A stretch of 64,000 nt of DNA from Lepas anatifera (Eukaryota > Arthropoda > Thecostraca > Lepadidae): NCBI GenBank assembly GCA_034440635.1, contig JAOTON010001526.1, forward strand, positions 3,977,001 to 4,041,000. Direction: 5' to 3'. Below are positions 42,301 through 48,165 of the stretch, one piece after another. The position numbers and the translations under genes are program-made. The notes below the pieces were generated by a model. It ran no database searches. It was given only the letters and a program-made list of their open reading frames with translations, and was not told where the DNA came from. Every line of letters starts with the position of its first letter. The first letter of the stretch is position 1.

Positions 42301-43342
42301 TGCTGTGACTTGGGGATGATCCAGCTTTGGAAGCCAGGAATGTATCATGTTTTTCGTTCAGAGAATCTGGTGATTGTCAAGACTGCCAAGGGACAGAAAT
42401 ATCTCACAAAACCTTCCGACATAGACATCCCACAAAATATTGTCTTCGACCAAACAATGTATACGGAACAGCCTGACAGTTTTTCCTTTAGTAATCCGGT
42501 CACAAGAAATACGAATCAAGAGCTAACGGATTTCTTTTGGTGTGCGCCTCGTTCAAGGTTTTCACCCTCTGGCCTGTGGCGCGGGTTGCCTTGCCACGAT
42601 CCTGCGTTTTTTGGTTAGCCACGCTGGCGGGCGCGGCGCCCTCCGCGCCGCCGCTTGGCCTTGGCTGGTGGGTACAGTGCGGCGAGTGTGGGAGTCGGGG
42701 GGAGGGGCGGCACCGCAGATAGATCGGCGAGAGCTGTAGTTAGCGCGCCCTGAGATCTCAGCTTGCAGAGCTGCGCAGGAGCTGCCGGCGCGGTGCGGAT
42801 ATTTCCTGTAGTTTAGTGCAGTTACAGCGTACCGATCTCAAGCGGGTGTATGTTGGGACTCGAGTTGATCGATCGGTTTTGGTACGCCGTTAAGCCCCAA
42901 GTAACAACATTGTACAATTTTATTAGATTTAATGAAAAAATATACGCTTACATAATGAAGTAAGCCATACTCGAAACATTAGGAGGTTATCTACCCTGAT
43001 AACGGACGGCGGAATGACACTGACCTTGCTGGAGCCTTGACGCACGAAGCCCATGGCCCTGTCCTTTACACGGCTGAGAGTGACGTCGGGCAGCGTCCAT
43101 GACGGCTTCGGCTTGGCCTCCGAGGTCCCGTTCACAGCTCCGAACGGTGTCTCCTGCTGGGGGCTGATACCCTCGGCTTCAGCCTCGCAGGCCGGCGCCG
43201 CGAAGCTCTCCAGCGGCGCTCCCTGCGGCTCCGGCGCCACCGCGTTCGACTTGAGCCGTCGCAGACGACGCAGAACGATGCCGGCATCGTTAGTCAACGC
43301 CGGGTTGTCGTGGCCCTGCAGTGGCACAGCCTGCCGCACCAT
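819..43342 (-). CDS. ATP11-like: P4-ATPase phospholipid flippase, ATP11 class (partial, 5' part of gene)
   Basis: P4-ATPases move aminophospholipids from the outer to the cytosolic leaflet of plasma or endosomal membranes, normally with a CDC50/TMEM30 partner. The spliced exons give about 644 residues: N-terminal extension (1-106), TM1 in the alternative exon (about 150-179), TM2 in [19 protein letters not shown], actuator-domain DGETN (about 279), TM3, TM4 with PISL (about 463), DKTGT with the phosphorylated Asp (about 514), and the start of the nucleotide-binding domain ([11 protein letters not shown]). ATP11 rather than ATP8, ATP9 or ATP10 is favoured by [30 protein letters not shown] and ALCHTVQ. 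ATP11A, B and C cannot be told apart. Family members run to about 1,100-1,200 residues, so roughly 40-45% lies beyond the left edge. All exon joins keep phase. Exon 1 is the least certain. Confidence 0.9.
1366..1554 (-). CDS. ATP11-like: Flippase exon 11: phosphorylation motif DKTGT
   Basis: A 189-nt, 63-codon exon, phase 0 at both ends; acceptor TTTCCAG, donor CAG|GTCAGG. It begins [19 protein letters not shown], so the aspartate that forms the phospho-enzyme is present and intact. The second half is a variable, Ala/Pro/Ser-rich N-domain insert. The donor is the best in-frame GT, but the open frame reads on for another 34 codons, so the 3' boundary is slightly uncertain. Confidence 0.93.
2239..2348 (-). 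CDS. ATP11-like: Flippase exon 10: TM4 exit to P domain
   Basis: A 110-nt exon; acceptor ATTTCAG, donor CAG|GTGAGC. It encodes [20 protein letters not shown] and [11 protein letters not shown]. The latter is the invariant P4 stretch leading to the phosphorylation loop and carries the ATP11-type NTSDL. Confidence 0.94.
3017..3130 (-). CDS. ATP11-like: Flippase exon 9: TM4 with PISL motif
   Basis: A 114-nt exon; acceptor GTTTCAG, donor ATCG|GTGAGA. It encodes YHWYLD, an acidic stretch, then [21 protein letters not shown] is the P4 version of the P-type PEGL motif that unwinds TM4 at the ion or lipid site. A 4-kb intron with several mobile elements separates it from exon 8. Confidence 0.93.
4688..4844. 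mobile_element. hAT-like MITE, 157 bp
   Basis: Terminal inverted repeats CAGTGTCGGATCTAGG and CCTGGATCCGCCACTG. The flanking 8-mers CACTAGTG and CCCAAGTG match at 6 of 8, as expected for an old hAT-type target duplication. No coding capacity. Confidence 0.75.
5335..6010. repeat. Degraded minisatellite of about 35-40 bp, interrupted
   Basis: The phrase GTCATCATCACCAATGCTAA with GGCTGTAGGGC recurs with divergence at 5335-5450 and 5800-6005. The array is split by a GC-rich element at about 5450-5793. Confidence 0.6.
5450..5793. mobile_element. TTAA-family element inside the minisatellite
   Basis: The right end reads CTCCAGTGGGGCGCGAGTTAA and the left end contains CACTGGAGGGGCCTCGGAGG, so the CACTGGAG word is inverted between the ends. 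The interior shares CAATATTGACCTGA with copies at 37.6 and 38.0 kb. The left TTAA has decayed. Confidence 0.55.
6605..6883. mobile_element. hAT-like MITE, 279 bp
   Basis: Ends are CAGGGGCGTAGCCAAGG and CCTGGCTACGCCCCTG. Flanks ATCATACG and ACCATACC match at 6 of 8. The interior is GC-rich and non-coding. Confidence 0.75.
6919..7074. mobile_element. hAT-like MITE, 156 bp, perfect target duplication
   Basis: Flanked by perfect 8-bp duplications GCATCAGA (6911-6918 and 7075-7082). Ends CACTGGCAGCGGAACT and AGTTCCGTCGTCACTG are imperfect inverted repeats. A related copy lies at about 36975-37125. Confidence 0.8.
7102..7238 (-). CDS. ATP11-like: Flippase exon 8: TM3
   Basis: A 137-nt exon; acceptor TACCGCAG, donor CCGG|GTAAGA. 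It starts [20 protein letters not shown], a clear transmembrane helix where TM3 (SMNxFLI) is expected. It continues into an extracytoplasmic loop ([10 protein letters not shown], with a possible N-glycosylation site NST). The loop is shorter than in mammalian ATP11. Confidence 0.9.
7239..8139 (-). other. Flippase intron between exons 7 and 8
   Basis: A 0.9-kb intron with no repeat or gene recognised. Confidence 0.5.
8140..8221 (-). CDS. ATP11-like: Flippase exon 7: link from actuator domain to TM3
   Basis: An 82-nt exon; acceptor TTGCTCAG, donor AAAG|GTGAGA. It encodes [14 protein letters not shown] then SSVE, matching VAIYTGMETKMALN and SAVEKSMN of relatives. Codon phases fit both neighbours. 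Confidence 0.92.
8222..8942 (-). other. Flippase intron between exons 6 and 7
   Basis: A 0.7-kb intron with nothing recognised. Confidence 0.5.
8943..9165 (-). CDS. ATP11-like: Flippase exon 6: rest of actuator domain
   Basis: A 223-nt exon entering in phase 0 and leaving after one base of a codon; acceptor TCCGCAG, donor TATG|GTAGGC. It contains [19 protein letters not shown] and [16 protein letters not shown], matching the ECQQPEADLYRFMG and LLLRGARLKNT blocks of ATP11. The split Gly codon completes correctly with exon 7. Confidence 0.93.
9166..10244 (-). other. Flippase introns on either side of exon 5
   Basis: Introns of 396 and 530 bp. The second has a C homopolymer at about 9957-9970. 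Nothing else was recognised. Confidence 0.5.
9562..9714 (-). CDS. ATP11-like: Flippase exon 5: actuator domain with DGETN
   Basis: A 153-nt, 51-codon exon, phase 0 at both ends, acceptor AACACAG and donor AAG|GTATCG. It reads [20 protein letters not shown], then [25 protein letters not shown] in successive segments. DGET is the P4 counterpart of the P-type TGES loop that drives dephosphorylation, and its key Glu is present. This segment alone identifies the gene as a P4-ATPase. Confidence 0.95.
10245..10409 (-). CDS. ATP11-like: Flippase exon 4: TM1-TM2 loop and TM2
   Basis: A 165-nt, 55-codon exon, phase 0 at both ends, acceptor GCGGCAG and donor ATG|GTGAGC. It starts [12 protein letters not shown], carries TM2 ([12 protein letters not shown]) and then [11 protein letters not shown], the ATP11-type TM2 exit. 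It ends in the linker to the actuator domain. The choice of acceptor is supported by continuous alignment with relatives. Confidence 0.92.
12811..13455. repeat. Two diverged tandem copies of a unit of about 310 bp
   Basis: Copy A (12811-13117) and copy B (13148-13455) share, in order, ACTAAATGCATA, AATTACGGTACCTGAGCAC, ATCATATAATACAC, ATGGGATCAAT, GAAGAGTTCG and ATCAACATACACATCAA-like words. Both are diverged and non-coding. Confidence 0.65.
15296..15446. mobile_element. hAT-like MITE, 151 bp
   Basis: Ends CAATGGCGGATACGAGG and GAGTCCGCCACTG. Flanks CCCACTGG and CCCGCTGG match at 7 of 8. Confidence 0.8.
15736..15938. mobile_element. hAT-like MITE, 203 bp, perfect target duplication
   Basis: Ends CATTGGCGGATCTAGG and CCGGATCCACCAGTG. 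Flanked on both sides by CCACCCTG, a perfect 8-bp duplication. Confidence 0.88.
16530..16619 (-). CDS. ATP11-like: Flippase alternative exon 3, version A (TM1)
   Basis: A 90-nt, 30-codon block, phase 0 at both ends, with acceptor TTTTCCAG and donor CAG|GTATTC. It contains [20 protein letters not shown] and ends CIALLQ, the canonical P4-ATPase sequence with the conserved Lys and the terminal Gln of TM1. It joins [12 protein letters not shown] of exon 4, matching the LVQLIIDTPTSPVTS arrangement of ATP11 proteins. It lies 7.1 kb downstream, in transcription order, of version B. Skipping or including either copy keeps frame, but including both would duplicate TM1. Confidence 0.9.
16933..16968. 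repeat. (CT)n microsatellite
   Basis: Uninterrupted CT dinucleotides within a pyrimidine-rich tract. Confidence 0.95.
18905..19420. mobile_element. Diverged single arm of the 57-63 kb palindromic element
   Basis: Shares ordered words with 57955-58400: ACCACCATGTCTA-like, GGTGACCGAGTTA, AGCCCGA, GGAGGCCACGATGTAGAC-like and GCGTTCT. Only one arm is visible here. Its borders are approximate. Confidence 0.6.
19511..20566. mobile_element. TTAA-bounded AGGTCA-rich element, 1,056 bp
   Basis: Starts TTAACCCGCGCCCCGCCGGG and ends CCCCGGTGGGGCGAGGGTTA. Both ends carry the palindrome GGGGCCATCGATGGCCCC. The interior has many TGACCT/AGGTCA words and four tandem AGAGCTCTTAC repeats (about 20325-20365). 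No ORF of note. TTAA ends suggest a piggyBac-type mechanism, which is an inference. Close relatives lie at 39254 and 63473. Confidence 0.8.
21318..21383. repeat. (TA)n microsatellite with a T run
   Basis: TA dinucleotides interrupted by ten T residues. Confidence 0.95.
23684..23773 (-). CDS. ATP11-like: Flippase alternative exon 3, version B (TM1)
   Basis: A 90-nt, 30-codon open block, phase 0 at both ends, with acceptor TTTACAG and donor ACG|GTAAGA. It contains [20 protein letters not shown] and ends LNSILT. The FEQFRR core and TM1 start are unmistakable P4-ATPase. It is the same length and phase as the copy at 16530-16619 and 18 of 30 residues are identical. It differs at the Lys of LPKNL (Val here) and at the final Gln (Thr here). 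Frame and splice sites are intact, so it does not look like a decayed duplicate. It is most likely a mutually exclusive exon. Confidence 0.85.
24843..25053. mobile_element. hAT-like MITE of the GGCGCC-rich subfamily
   Basis: Ends CATGGGCGGATCCAAGG and CCTGGATCCGCCTATA. Flanks TCCACCGT and ACCATCGT match at 6 of 8. The interior resembles 27657-27925, 41589-41854 and the fragment at 50160-50270. Confidence 0.7.
25102..25559. mobile_element. TTAA MITE, 458 bp, copy 1
   Basis: Inverted ends TTAAAGGGAATGTGGCACC. Copy 2 at 50555-51012 has the same length in opposite orientation. The interior is GC-richer in the middle and encodes no complete protein. Confidence 0.88.
25740..25880 (+). repeat. Interspersed repeat, copy also at 31786-31920 inverted
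   Basis: Shares CTGGATTTTGGTCT-like, GTGCCAGCGT and CCACCCAGGACC-like words with the reverse strand of 31786-31920. Boundaries are not defined. Confidence 0.55.
26784..27104 (+). mobile_element. Possible solo LTR
   Basis: About 320 bp starting TGTAGCCACTG and ending TCACTACCACA, an imperfect inverted pair beginning TG and ending CA. A TATA-like word and a late AATAAA (in GAAATAAACCGGAG) resemble an LTR's promoter and poly(A) parts. No convincing flanking duplication or internal domain was found. Confidence 0.35.
27657..27925. mobile_element. Diverged hAT-like MITE of the GGCGCC-rich subfamily
   Basis: Contains ATGGATCCAAGGG at the left and TTGGGATCCGCTTA at the right, with interior words (CACGGCACCCCCTGAAA, GATAGAATTTGGCGCC) shared with 24843-25053 and 41589-41854. 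Confidence 0.6.
29289..29417 (-). CDS. ATP11-like: Flippase exon 2: segment before TM1
   Basis: This 129-nt, 43-codon exon is phase 0 at both ends, with acceptor TTTGCAG and donor AAG|GTCAGG. It ends in [11 protein letters not shown], the conserved P4-ATPase segment just before TM1 (compare DNRIVSSK in mammalian ATP11). The first half, [17 protein letters not shown], stands where the RTIYVG block sits in relatives. The Ala/Gly-rich middle is unconserved. It can join either alternative exon 3, both of which start with Tyr-Ser, reproducing the family's SK-Y junction. Confidence 0.85.
29506..29904. mobile_element. hAT-like MITE, 399 bp
   Basis: Ends CAGTGGTGGATTTAG and TTGGATCCGCACTG. Flanks TCAGGTGG and TCAGATGG match at 7 of 8. 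The interior is shared, inverted, with 30873-31180 and also resembles 34387-34813. Confidence 0.82.
30873..31180. mobile_element. hAT-like MITE, 308 bp, perfect target duplication
   Basis: Ends CAGTGGCGGATCCAGG and CTAGATCCGCCACTG. Flanked by perfect 8-bp GCTGCGGG on both sides. Same family as 29506-29904. Confidence 0.9.
32509..32691 (-). mobile_element. tRNA-derived SINE, copy 1
   Basis: About 183 bp between perfect 13-bp duplications GTGTACGTCACGG (32496-32508 and 32692-32704). On the minus strand the head has an A-box-like TAGTGGATAG and a diverged B-box-like GGCTCAGTCCC. The tail ends in GCGTCGTTAAACCCCAA followed by AT-rich sequence. Confidence 0.88.
34387..34813. mobile_element. hAT-like MITE, 427 bp
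   Basis: Ends CAGGGGCAGACCCAGC and GGAGCAGCCACTG. Flanks GATAGCGT and AATAGTGT match at 6 of 8. The interior is related to 29506-29904. Confidence 0.7.
36975..37125. mobile_element. MITE related to the 6919-7074 element
   Basis: Ends CATAGGCGGTGGGACTAG and CGGACCCTCCGCCGCTG. The interior shares GGCACCGTGCACCCCCC-like words and GCGTTGACTGGGAAA-like words with 6919-7074. No clear 8-bp duplication. Confidence 0.55.
37560..37738. mobile_element. Right end of a TTAA-family element
   Basis: Ends CCCACCGGGGCGCGGGTTAA, preceded by the palindrome GTGTTCAAACAC and a second CCACCAGGG. A left end was not found. Confidence 0.6.
38030..38265. mobile_element. Degraded right end of a TTAA-family element
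   Basis: Shares GACCTGAGCCAAAA and the GTCGAAGGTGG-like subterminal word with 37560-37738 and ends CACAGTGGTTAA. Diverged. Confidence 0.5.
39254..40262. mobile_element. TTAA-bounded AGGTCA-rich element, 1,009 bp
   Basis: Starts TTAACCCGTGTCCCACCAGG. Both ends hold a GGCCATCGATGGCC-like palindrome, diverged at the left. The interior is co-linear with 19511-20566 but more diverged. The right terminus has decayed to GAGGTTTAAA. Confidence 0.75.
41071..41518. repeat. 24-bp minisatellite, about 18-19 copies
   Basis: The unit TCTCTCTATATCAG plus TTTCTAAAAG repeats nearly perfectly. Because 24 is a multiple of three and the unit lacks stops in several frames, long ORFs appear on both strands (for example LLETDIER repeats on the minus strand). 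Nothing indicates that these are translated. Confidence 0.93.
41589..41854. mobile_element. hAT-like MITE of the GGCGCC-rich subfamily
   Basis: Left end CAGGTGAATCCAGG, right end CCTGGATCCGCCTATG, with an interior like 24843-25053. No target duplication seen. It starts 70 bp after the 24-bp minisatellite. Confidence 0.6.
42540..42905 (+). other. GC-rich block ending in a SINE-like tail
   Basis: The block ends GGTACGCCGTTAAGCCCCAA, nearly the same as the 3' tail of the three tRNA-derived SINEs, here on the plus strand. The upstream 300 bp is GC-rich and unlike those SINEs. It could be a different SINE or a LINE 3' end sharing the tail, or part of the flippase CpG island. Confidence 0.4.
43025..43342 (-). 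CDS. ATP11-like: Flippase exon 1: N-terminal cytoplasmic extension (tentative)
   Basis: Open for 106 codons from an ATG at 43342 (G at -3 and +4) to a donor, AAG|GTCAGT, in phase 0. This matches the phase-0 acceptor of the next recognised exon. The sequence is rich in Ala, Pro, Arg and Glu, contains [10 protein letters not shown] and [17 protein letters not shown], and has no domain I recognise. Mammalian ATP11 proteins have only about 20-30 residues before the equivalent of exon 2, so this would be a long extension. It lies in a GC-rich block typical of a 5' exon. A 13.6-kb intron would separate it from exon 2. It might instead belong to another transcript. Confidence 0.5.
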
Positions 43343-43870
43343 CACTGCGCGCGAGAACCACTCGCCCTGACTCGGCGGGAACCAGTTGTCCGCGACCCCG
43401 GGTCACGGTAATGTCGAGCGCCTCTCGCGGTGAAACCGGATCACTGCGTGCCACTGGAACTGGCCACAAATACACCTCAGACCCACTAATCACTGAACAC
43501 TCGCGTAACAAGCCGTCACAGACAGTGCTTTCACATAATGGCATATGTTTGCTTCAGCCCGCTCCTCGCCTGTTTTTTCACTGGCACCCGTTGGTGTACT
43601 AAGACAACCAGTTTCTATTAATCCAGCCGGTAGAGTATTCCAGTCGCAGAGAGGCAAGGCACGCCCGGTTCCAGAGCTGCGGTGTCCGCGCGGCACCCCT
43701 GTCGGCTCGCCGCTCCACGGCGCCGATCGTGAGACTGAGACTGGCGGCCCGGCGGCGCTGCCGGCGCGCCTCTGAACGGCGGCACACTCAAAGCCGACCG
43801 GCCCCGGGCTGTGACGTCACCAGTCGGAACTGCTGACTGTGCACCGCCGGGGATCCCCTGCATCCGCCAG
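43343..43870 (-). promoter_or_regulatory. GC-rich candidate promoter or 5' region of the flippase
   Basis: Dense in CpG and directly upstream of the putative first coding exon. A perfect CRE, TGACGTCA, lies at 43812-43819. No TATA box was seen. CpG-island promoters fit a broadly expressed flippase, but the start site is not visible. Confidence 0.4.
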
Positions 43871-45137
43871 AGGTCAAACAGCGGTCAGTCCATGCTAATT
43901 TGACCAACAGTTTAAATGTTCTCGAGTTGAAGAAAATTTAACGTCATATTACAGCAGATGTGAGAAATATCTTAACGTGCATTTTACTTTTTTAGCTGCA
44001 CAAGGGGATTGCTTGGCCAGACTGCAGAGAAGATTGCATTTGCGTTTTCTAGTGGTTAGGGTTAGCTGTGATGTTTTCGATGTGTTTCGGAAATAGCGCT
44101 GTACCTTTCCACCAGTTTTCACAAATATTTGCTTGACCAGTATTATATAAAACTGGATGGTGGATGAGGAGATGTTTACAGTAGGGTAGGTGGGGTAAGA
44201 CGCATACGTTGAGAGAATTCGTTGTACCCATCCTGTCAGGACGGATTGCTTTATTTTTTTTCGCTAGTTCTTCCATCTTTTTTACACCGATAGAATTGGT
44301 GATTCTGACACGATGCAAAGTATGGAAATTTATTTTTTGAGACCATAAAGGCGTTTTACCCCGATAGCGGGGTAAACGCCCGGGATTAAAGGCGTCCTAA
44401 ACTCCCGCGTATATTGTAATTTTGTTTCGTGAACAAATAGTAATATATTATACTTACGTTGTAAGAATTTGTGACAAAGTTGGTGGGGTGAGCACTTTAC
44501 ATCGCATGGTACAATCGCACTTTAAGATGGCTTTTTTTATGTCCGAGAGGCAAAACAACAAATGTTTGCTGAAAATACCGTTACTGGGGCGTTAATCTGC
44601 CCAGGACGGGATCAAGGCCGCTACCGAAAAAATATTCTGGGGCTACGTTCTTACATCGCCTGACATGAAGTGGCGTCTTACAGGTGGGCGCCCTCTCCCT
44701 AATAATATAATAGTTTGAGTTTTATCCTGCAGTGGTACCTAACTTAAAGAGTAACTATTCTTTAAAAAAAAGTTCAAACATTGAAGCGGTAAGAAATTAA
44801 ATAAAGACATGTATTTATTCCGGAATTTTCTCTTGCAATCGCATCTATTCCAAGTTTCATTTCAAAGAGGTTAAAACGAAATCATAAGTTACCAGAGGCT
44901 GGAATTCTAACAATATGTAACCATTTATTTTGCTAGAATTCAGTAGAATGTGTTGCAGTTAATCTAAAGAAGTCTACCTACTTTCGCTGTCGTCAAAGCC
45001 TCAGGGAAAAAACCTTACTCTTCTCCGAACGGGAAAACTTTTACCGAGTGAAATCTACCTTGTTAATTCACCGAAACGTGATGTTAGTAAAATGCAATGA
45101 CTAACCCATCAAAGCCTGAGACATTTCCGACGCCGTG

Positions 45138-45189
<52 letters not shown>

Positions 45190-47340
45190 TTACCGGACGC
45201 CATCTCGATATTCGTTTTGCTTAGGGGGGCTGACGCTGCTTCTCATCTCTGGTTATTTTACAATTGTAACACTTTTAAGCACTTTACACTTTTTAAGCTC
45301 CTAAATCTCTGCTCTCTTGGAACAGCATTGCCGCCTGACTTTTACCGTATAAATTCGTATTAGGCTAAGGGGTAGATCCAGCTGGACCTGGGGGATTCCG
45401 CGACAGACAGGTGTTTCTAATATAAATACCTCACGCCACCAAATTCGACATACGTTTTCACGTGGGGTTGTCTGGGACTCCGGATTCAGCTCTTAAGTTT
45501 TCCGCTCAACCCGACCAACCTTTTCTGAGCAACGGTAGACCAAATATCTCGGGTATTCTGGCCAGGTCACCACACAGAGCTGTCGGAGACCTGCAATGCC
45601 ATTTCAAATTCATCAAAACATGTAAAATTAAGTATTCTTCAAATCAAAAGGGATTGGAAATTATGACCTGTTTCGACCTGTTTATCAGGCTTGTTCTCTA
45701 TTTCGATTTTTGGTCACGTAAATTGAAGGTTGTGAAAAATTTCTAATTACTAGGATAGACAGCCTCATATTTTCCCGGTAAGAAAGGTTCAAAACATTGT
45801 TTACGTTTCAAGCTCCCATTGTAAGCACACATTGACCCAGCATCACTCCAATTCGTCTCGCACAGAGGTTTCCGACGGCGTTGCTAATTTGAAACATACA
45901 GGGTACCATACAGATGTCAGCCTCGGTTCCCAATCCGCCGGTCGGTGCATAACAGCAACTCGACATGTTGATGGCATCTCTCCCATCTGGTTTCCATCGC
46001 GCTCTGGACTTCCCCGGCAATTTGACTTGCTGCCTGCCCAATGGAAACTCTCGCTGTGGCCCGATGACTCAGTGCGGGTGACCTCTCCCGCGCGGAGGCG
46101 TCACATATACTATGAACTGGCTAAACATATTTTAGAAACCAGACACATCATAAATGGGGTGAAGTTCAAATTCTCGCGTATAAAAGTCATTGCAGTAAAA
46201 CAAAAATTAAAGACGGCATATCTATCACAAAAACGCAAGACCTTCTTTTCAATACAAACTCGGGCATTCCAATGCCAGAAGTTTATCAGGTTCTGTCACC
46301 GTCATAAAAAGTATGCCAAGGTTACAACTTTGTCAAGTGGGCCTGATATTAAAGCAATTTAATTACACGCCATGACGTATCATTGATGTATTATGCATTT
46401 GGATATGCTATTCATCCACATGTCGTTTTCGGCGGCACCTTACTTGGCTGTACTTAGCACTGGTGTATGGTGATGTATATTGTATACATATGACCTTGTC
46501 GCGTGTGTGCTTCGTTCACATGTTTATTCCTCTGTGACTCTAAATTCACTTATATTAATTCAATTGCTGAGCTTGTTGTTCTCATCTACGGCATCCGTTA
46601 TCTTAGATTGCTAAAAGAACGAGGATGATTCAAATTTTAGCGCGAGCGTGGACATTTTCAAACCAGTTTTAGTTTACACACTAGTCAGCCACATAATAAC
46701 TGACGAAGAAAGCTGAATTACATTTAAAAGCTTCGAAAAAACGAAATCCGACTGGTGTCCTAAAACAAAAATTACCAACGAACTCGATATGTCCCACTCA
46801 AATACGATCAACCGCAACACATCTAAGATAAAGCGTGTATCTTATAGAGCAAAACCGGAAGTTTATGCCCTTGTGTGACAACATGTATGGAGAGGCTGCG
46901 TCATTGTCGCATTCTCCCACATATGTTATCGACCAGTACCTGAAGATTTGGGGCGATTGACCGGGTAAATCAATGCAGATAAATCGGCCAAAAATCCACG
47001 TTCATCTTTATCAAATAAAAAGCCTCATGAATAGAGATGCGACATGCCAGCAGATCGCAAACGTGTAGGTCATAATATGAGAGCAATACCAGAAATTGGG
47101 AAATAGTTTTCCGTGAGGTTTTCAGTTTTCCTGTCTGGTTATCAGATAATTCCGTCATGCATTACTATATCCTGCATCAACTTCAAGGCACGCTATGCGT
47201 GCACTGCAACAGAACACGAAGTGCACCATAAGAACTCACAATTAAACTGATCATCTCTAGACATAGGAAGTGACTGCGATATTTTCACTCGACAGGTTAA
47301 ACGTCACGGTTTCCTCGGGCGACAGGCGGCGGCGGCGGCT
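43871..47340. other. AT-rich stretch without recognised gene
   Basis: Contains a CT microsatellite (45141-45186). A 176-codon ORF at 45832-46362 on the plus strand has no recognisable domain. Nothing else was found. Confidence 0.5.
45141..45186. repeat. (CT)n microsatellite
   Basis: About 23 uninterrupted CT dinucleotides. Confidence 0.95.
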
Positions 47341-48165
47341 GCACCACGATCTGACCTGAGCCGGTGGAGTCGGGCGTGGGTGCGGGCGGCTGCACCAGGA
47401 TCTGACCTGAGCCGGTGGATTCGGGCGTGGGTGCGGGCGGCTGCACCAGGATCTGACCTGAGCCGGTGGAGTCGGGCAGCTGCACCAGGATCTGACCTGA
47501 GCCGGTGGAGTCGGGCGTGGGTGTCGCGCAGCTGCACCAGGATCTGACCTGAGCCGGTGGAGACGGGCGTGGGTGCGGGCGGCTGCACCAGGATCTGACC
47601 TGAGCCGGTGGAGACGGGCGTGAGTGTCAGCGTAGCTGAACCACGATCTGACCTAAGCCGGTGGAGACGGGCGTGGGTGCGTGCAGCTGCACCAGGATCT
47701 GACCTGAGCCGGTGGAGACGGGCGGCTGCACCAGGATCTGACCTGAGCCGGTGGAGTCGGGCGTGGGTGCGGGCGGCTGCACCAGGATCTGACCTGAGCC
47801 GGTGGAGACGGGCGTGGGTGCGGGCGGCTGCACCAGGATCTGACCTGAGCCGGTGGAGACGGGCGTGGGTGCGGGCAGCTGCACCAGGATCTGACCTGAG
47901 CCGGTGGAGACGGGCGGCTGCACCAGGATCTGACCTGAAGCGGTGGAGTCGGGCGTGGGTGCGGGCGGCTGCACCAGGATCTGACCTGAGCCGGTGGAGT
48001 CGGGCAGCTGCACCAGGATCTGACCTGAGCCGGTGGAGTCGGGCGTGGGCGCAGGCGGCTGCACCAGGATCTGACCTGAGCCGGTGGAGACGGGCGGCTG
48101 CACCAGGATCTGACCTGAGCCGGTGGAGTCGGGCGTGGGCGCAGGCGGCTGCAGAGCGGCGAGGT
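47330..48165 (-). repeat. GC-rich 51/39-bp minisatellite, 17 units
   Basis: Units share ATCTGACCTGAGCCGGTGGA and come as 51-bp (9) or 39-bp (5) versions, plus one of 52 and one of 53 bp. Read on the minus strand, units encode STGSGQILVQPPAPTPD or a 13-residue short form. That frame meets a stop near 47643 and resumes in the same phase left of the 52-bp unit, ending PPPPPVARGNRDV. Another minus frame is open for 306 codons. It could be a proline-rich repeat exon or simply non-coding. The flank at 48166-48385 continues the minus-strand frame without a known domain. Confidence 0.9.

Larger units (their letters stand above)
29418..43024 (-). other. Large flippase intron between exons 1 and 2
   Basis: A 13.6-kb intron if exon 1 is correctly joined. 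It holds three related hAT-like MITEs (29506, 30873, 34387), a SINE (32509), a MITE relative near 36975, TTAA-family right ends (about 37560-37738 and 38030-38265), a full TTAA element (39254-40262), a 24-bp minisatellite (41071-41518), a GGCGCC-rich MITE (41589) and a GC-rich block with a SINE-like tail (42540-42900). Confidence 0.5.

Noticed and set aside
42310..42618. 102-codon plus-strand ORF reminiscent of a retroelement C-terminus
   Set aside because: No integrase, reverse transcriptase or protease motif in it or nearby. The last third is the GC-rich block in another context.
45832..46362. 176-codon plus-strand ORF
   Set aside because: No motif or family resemblance, and its second half is a run of Lys-rich AT codons typical of chance ORFs.
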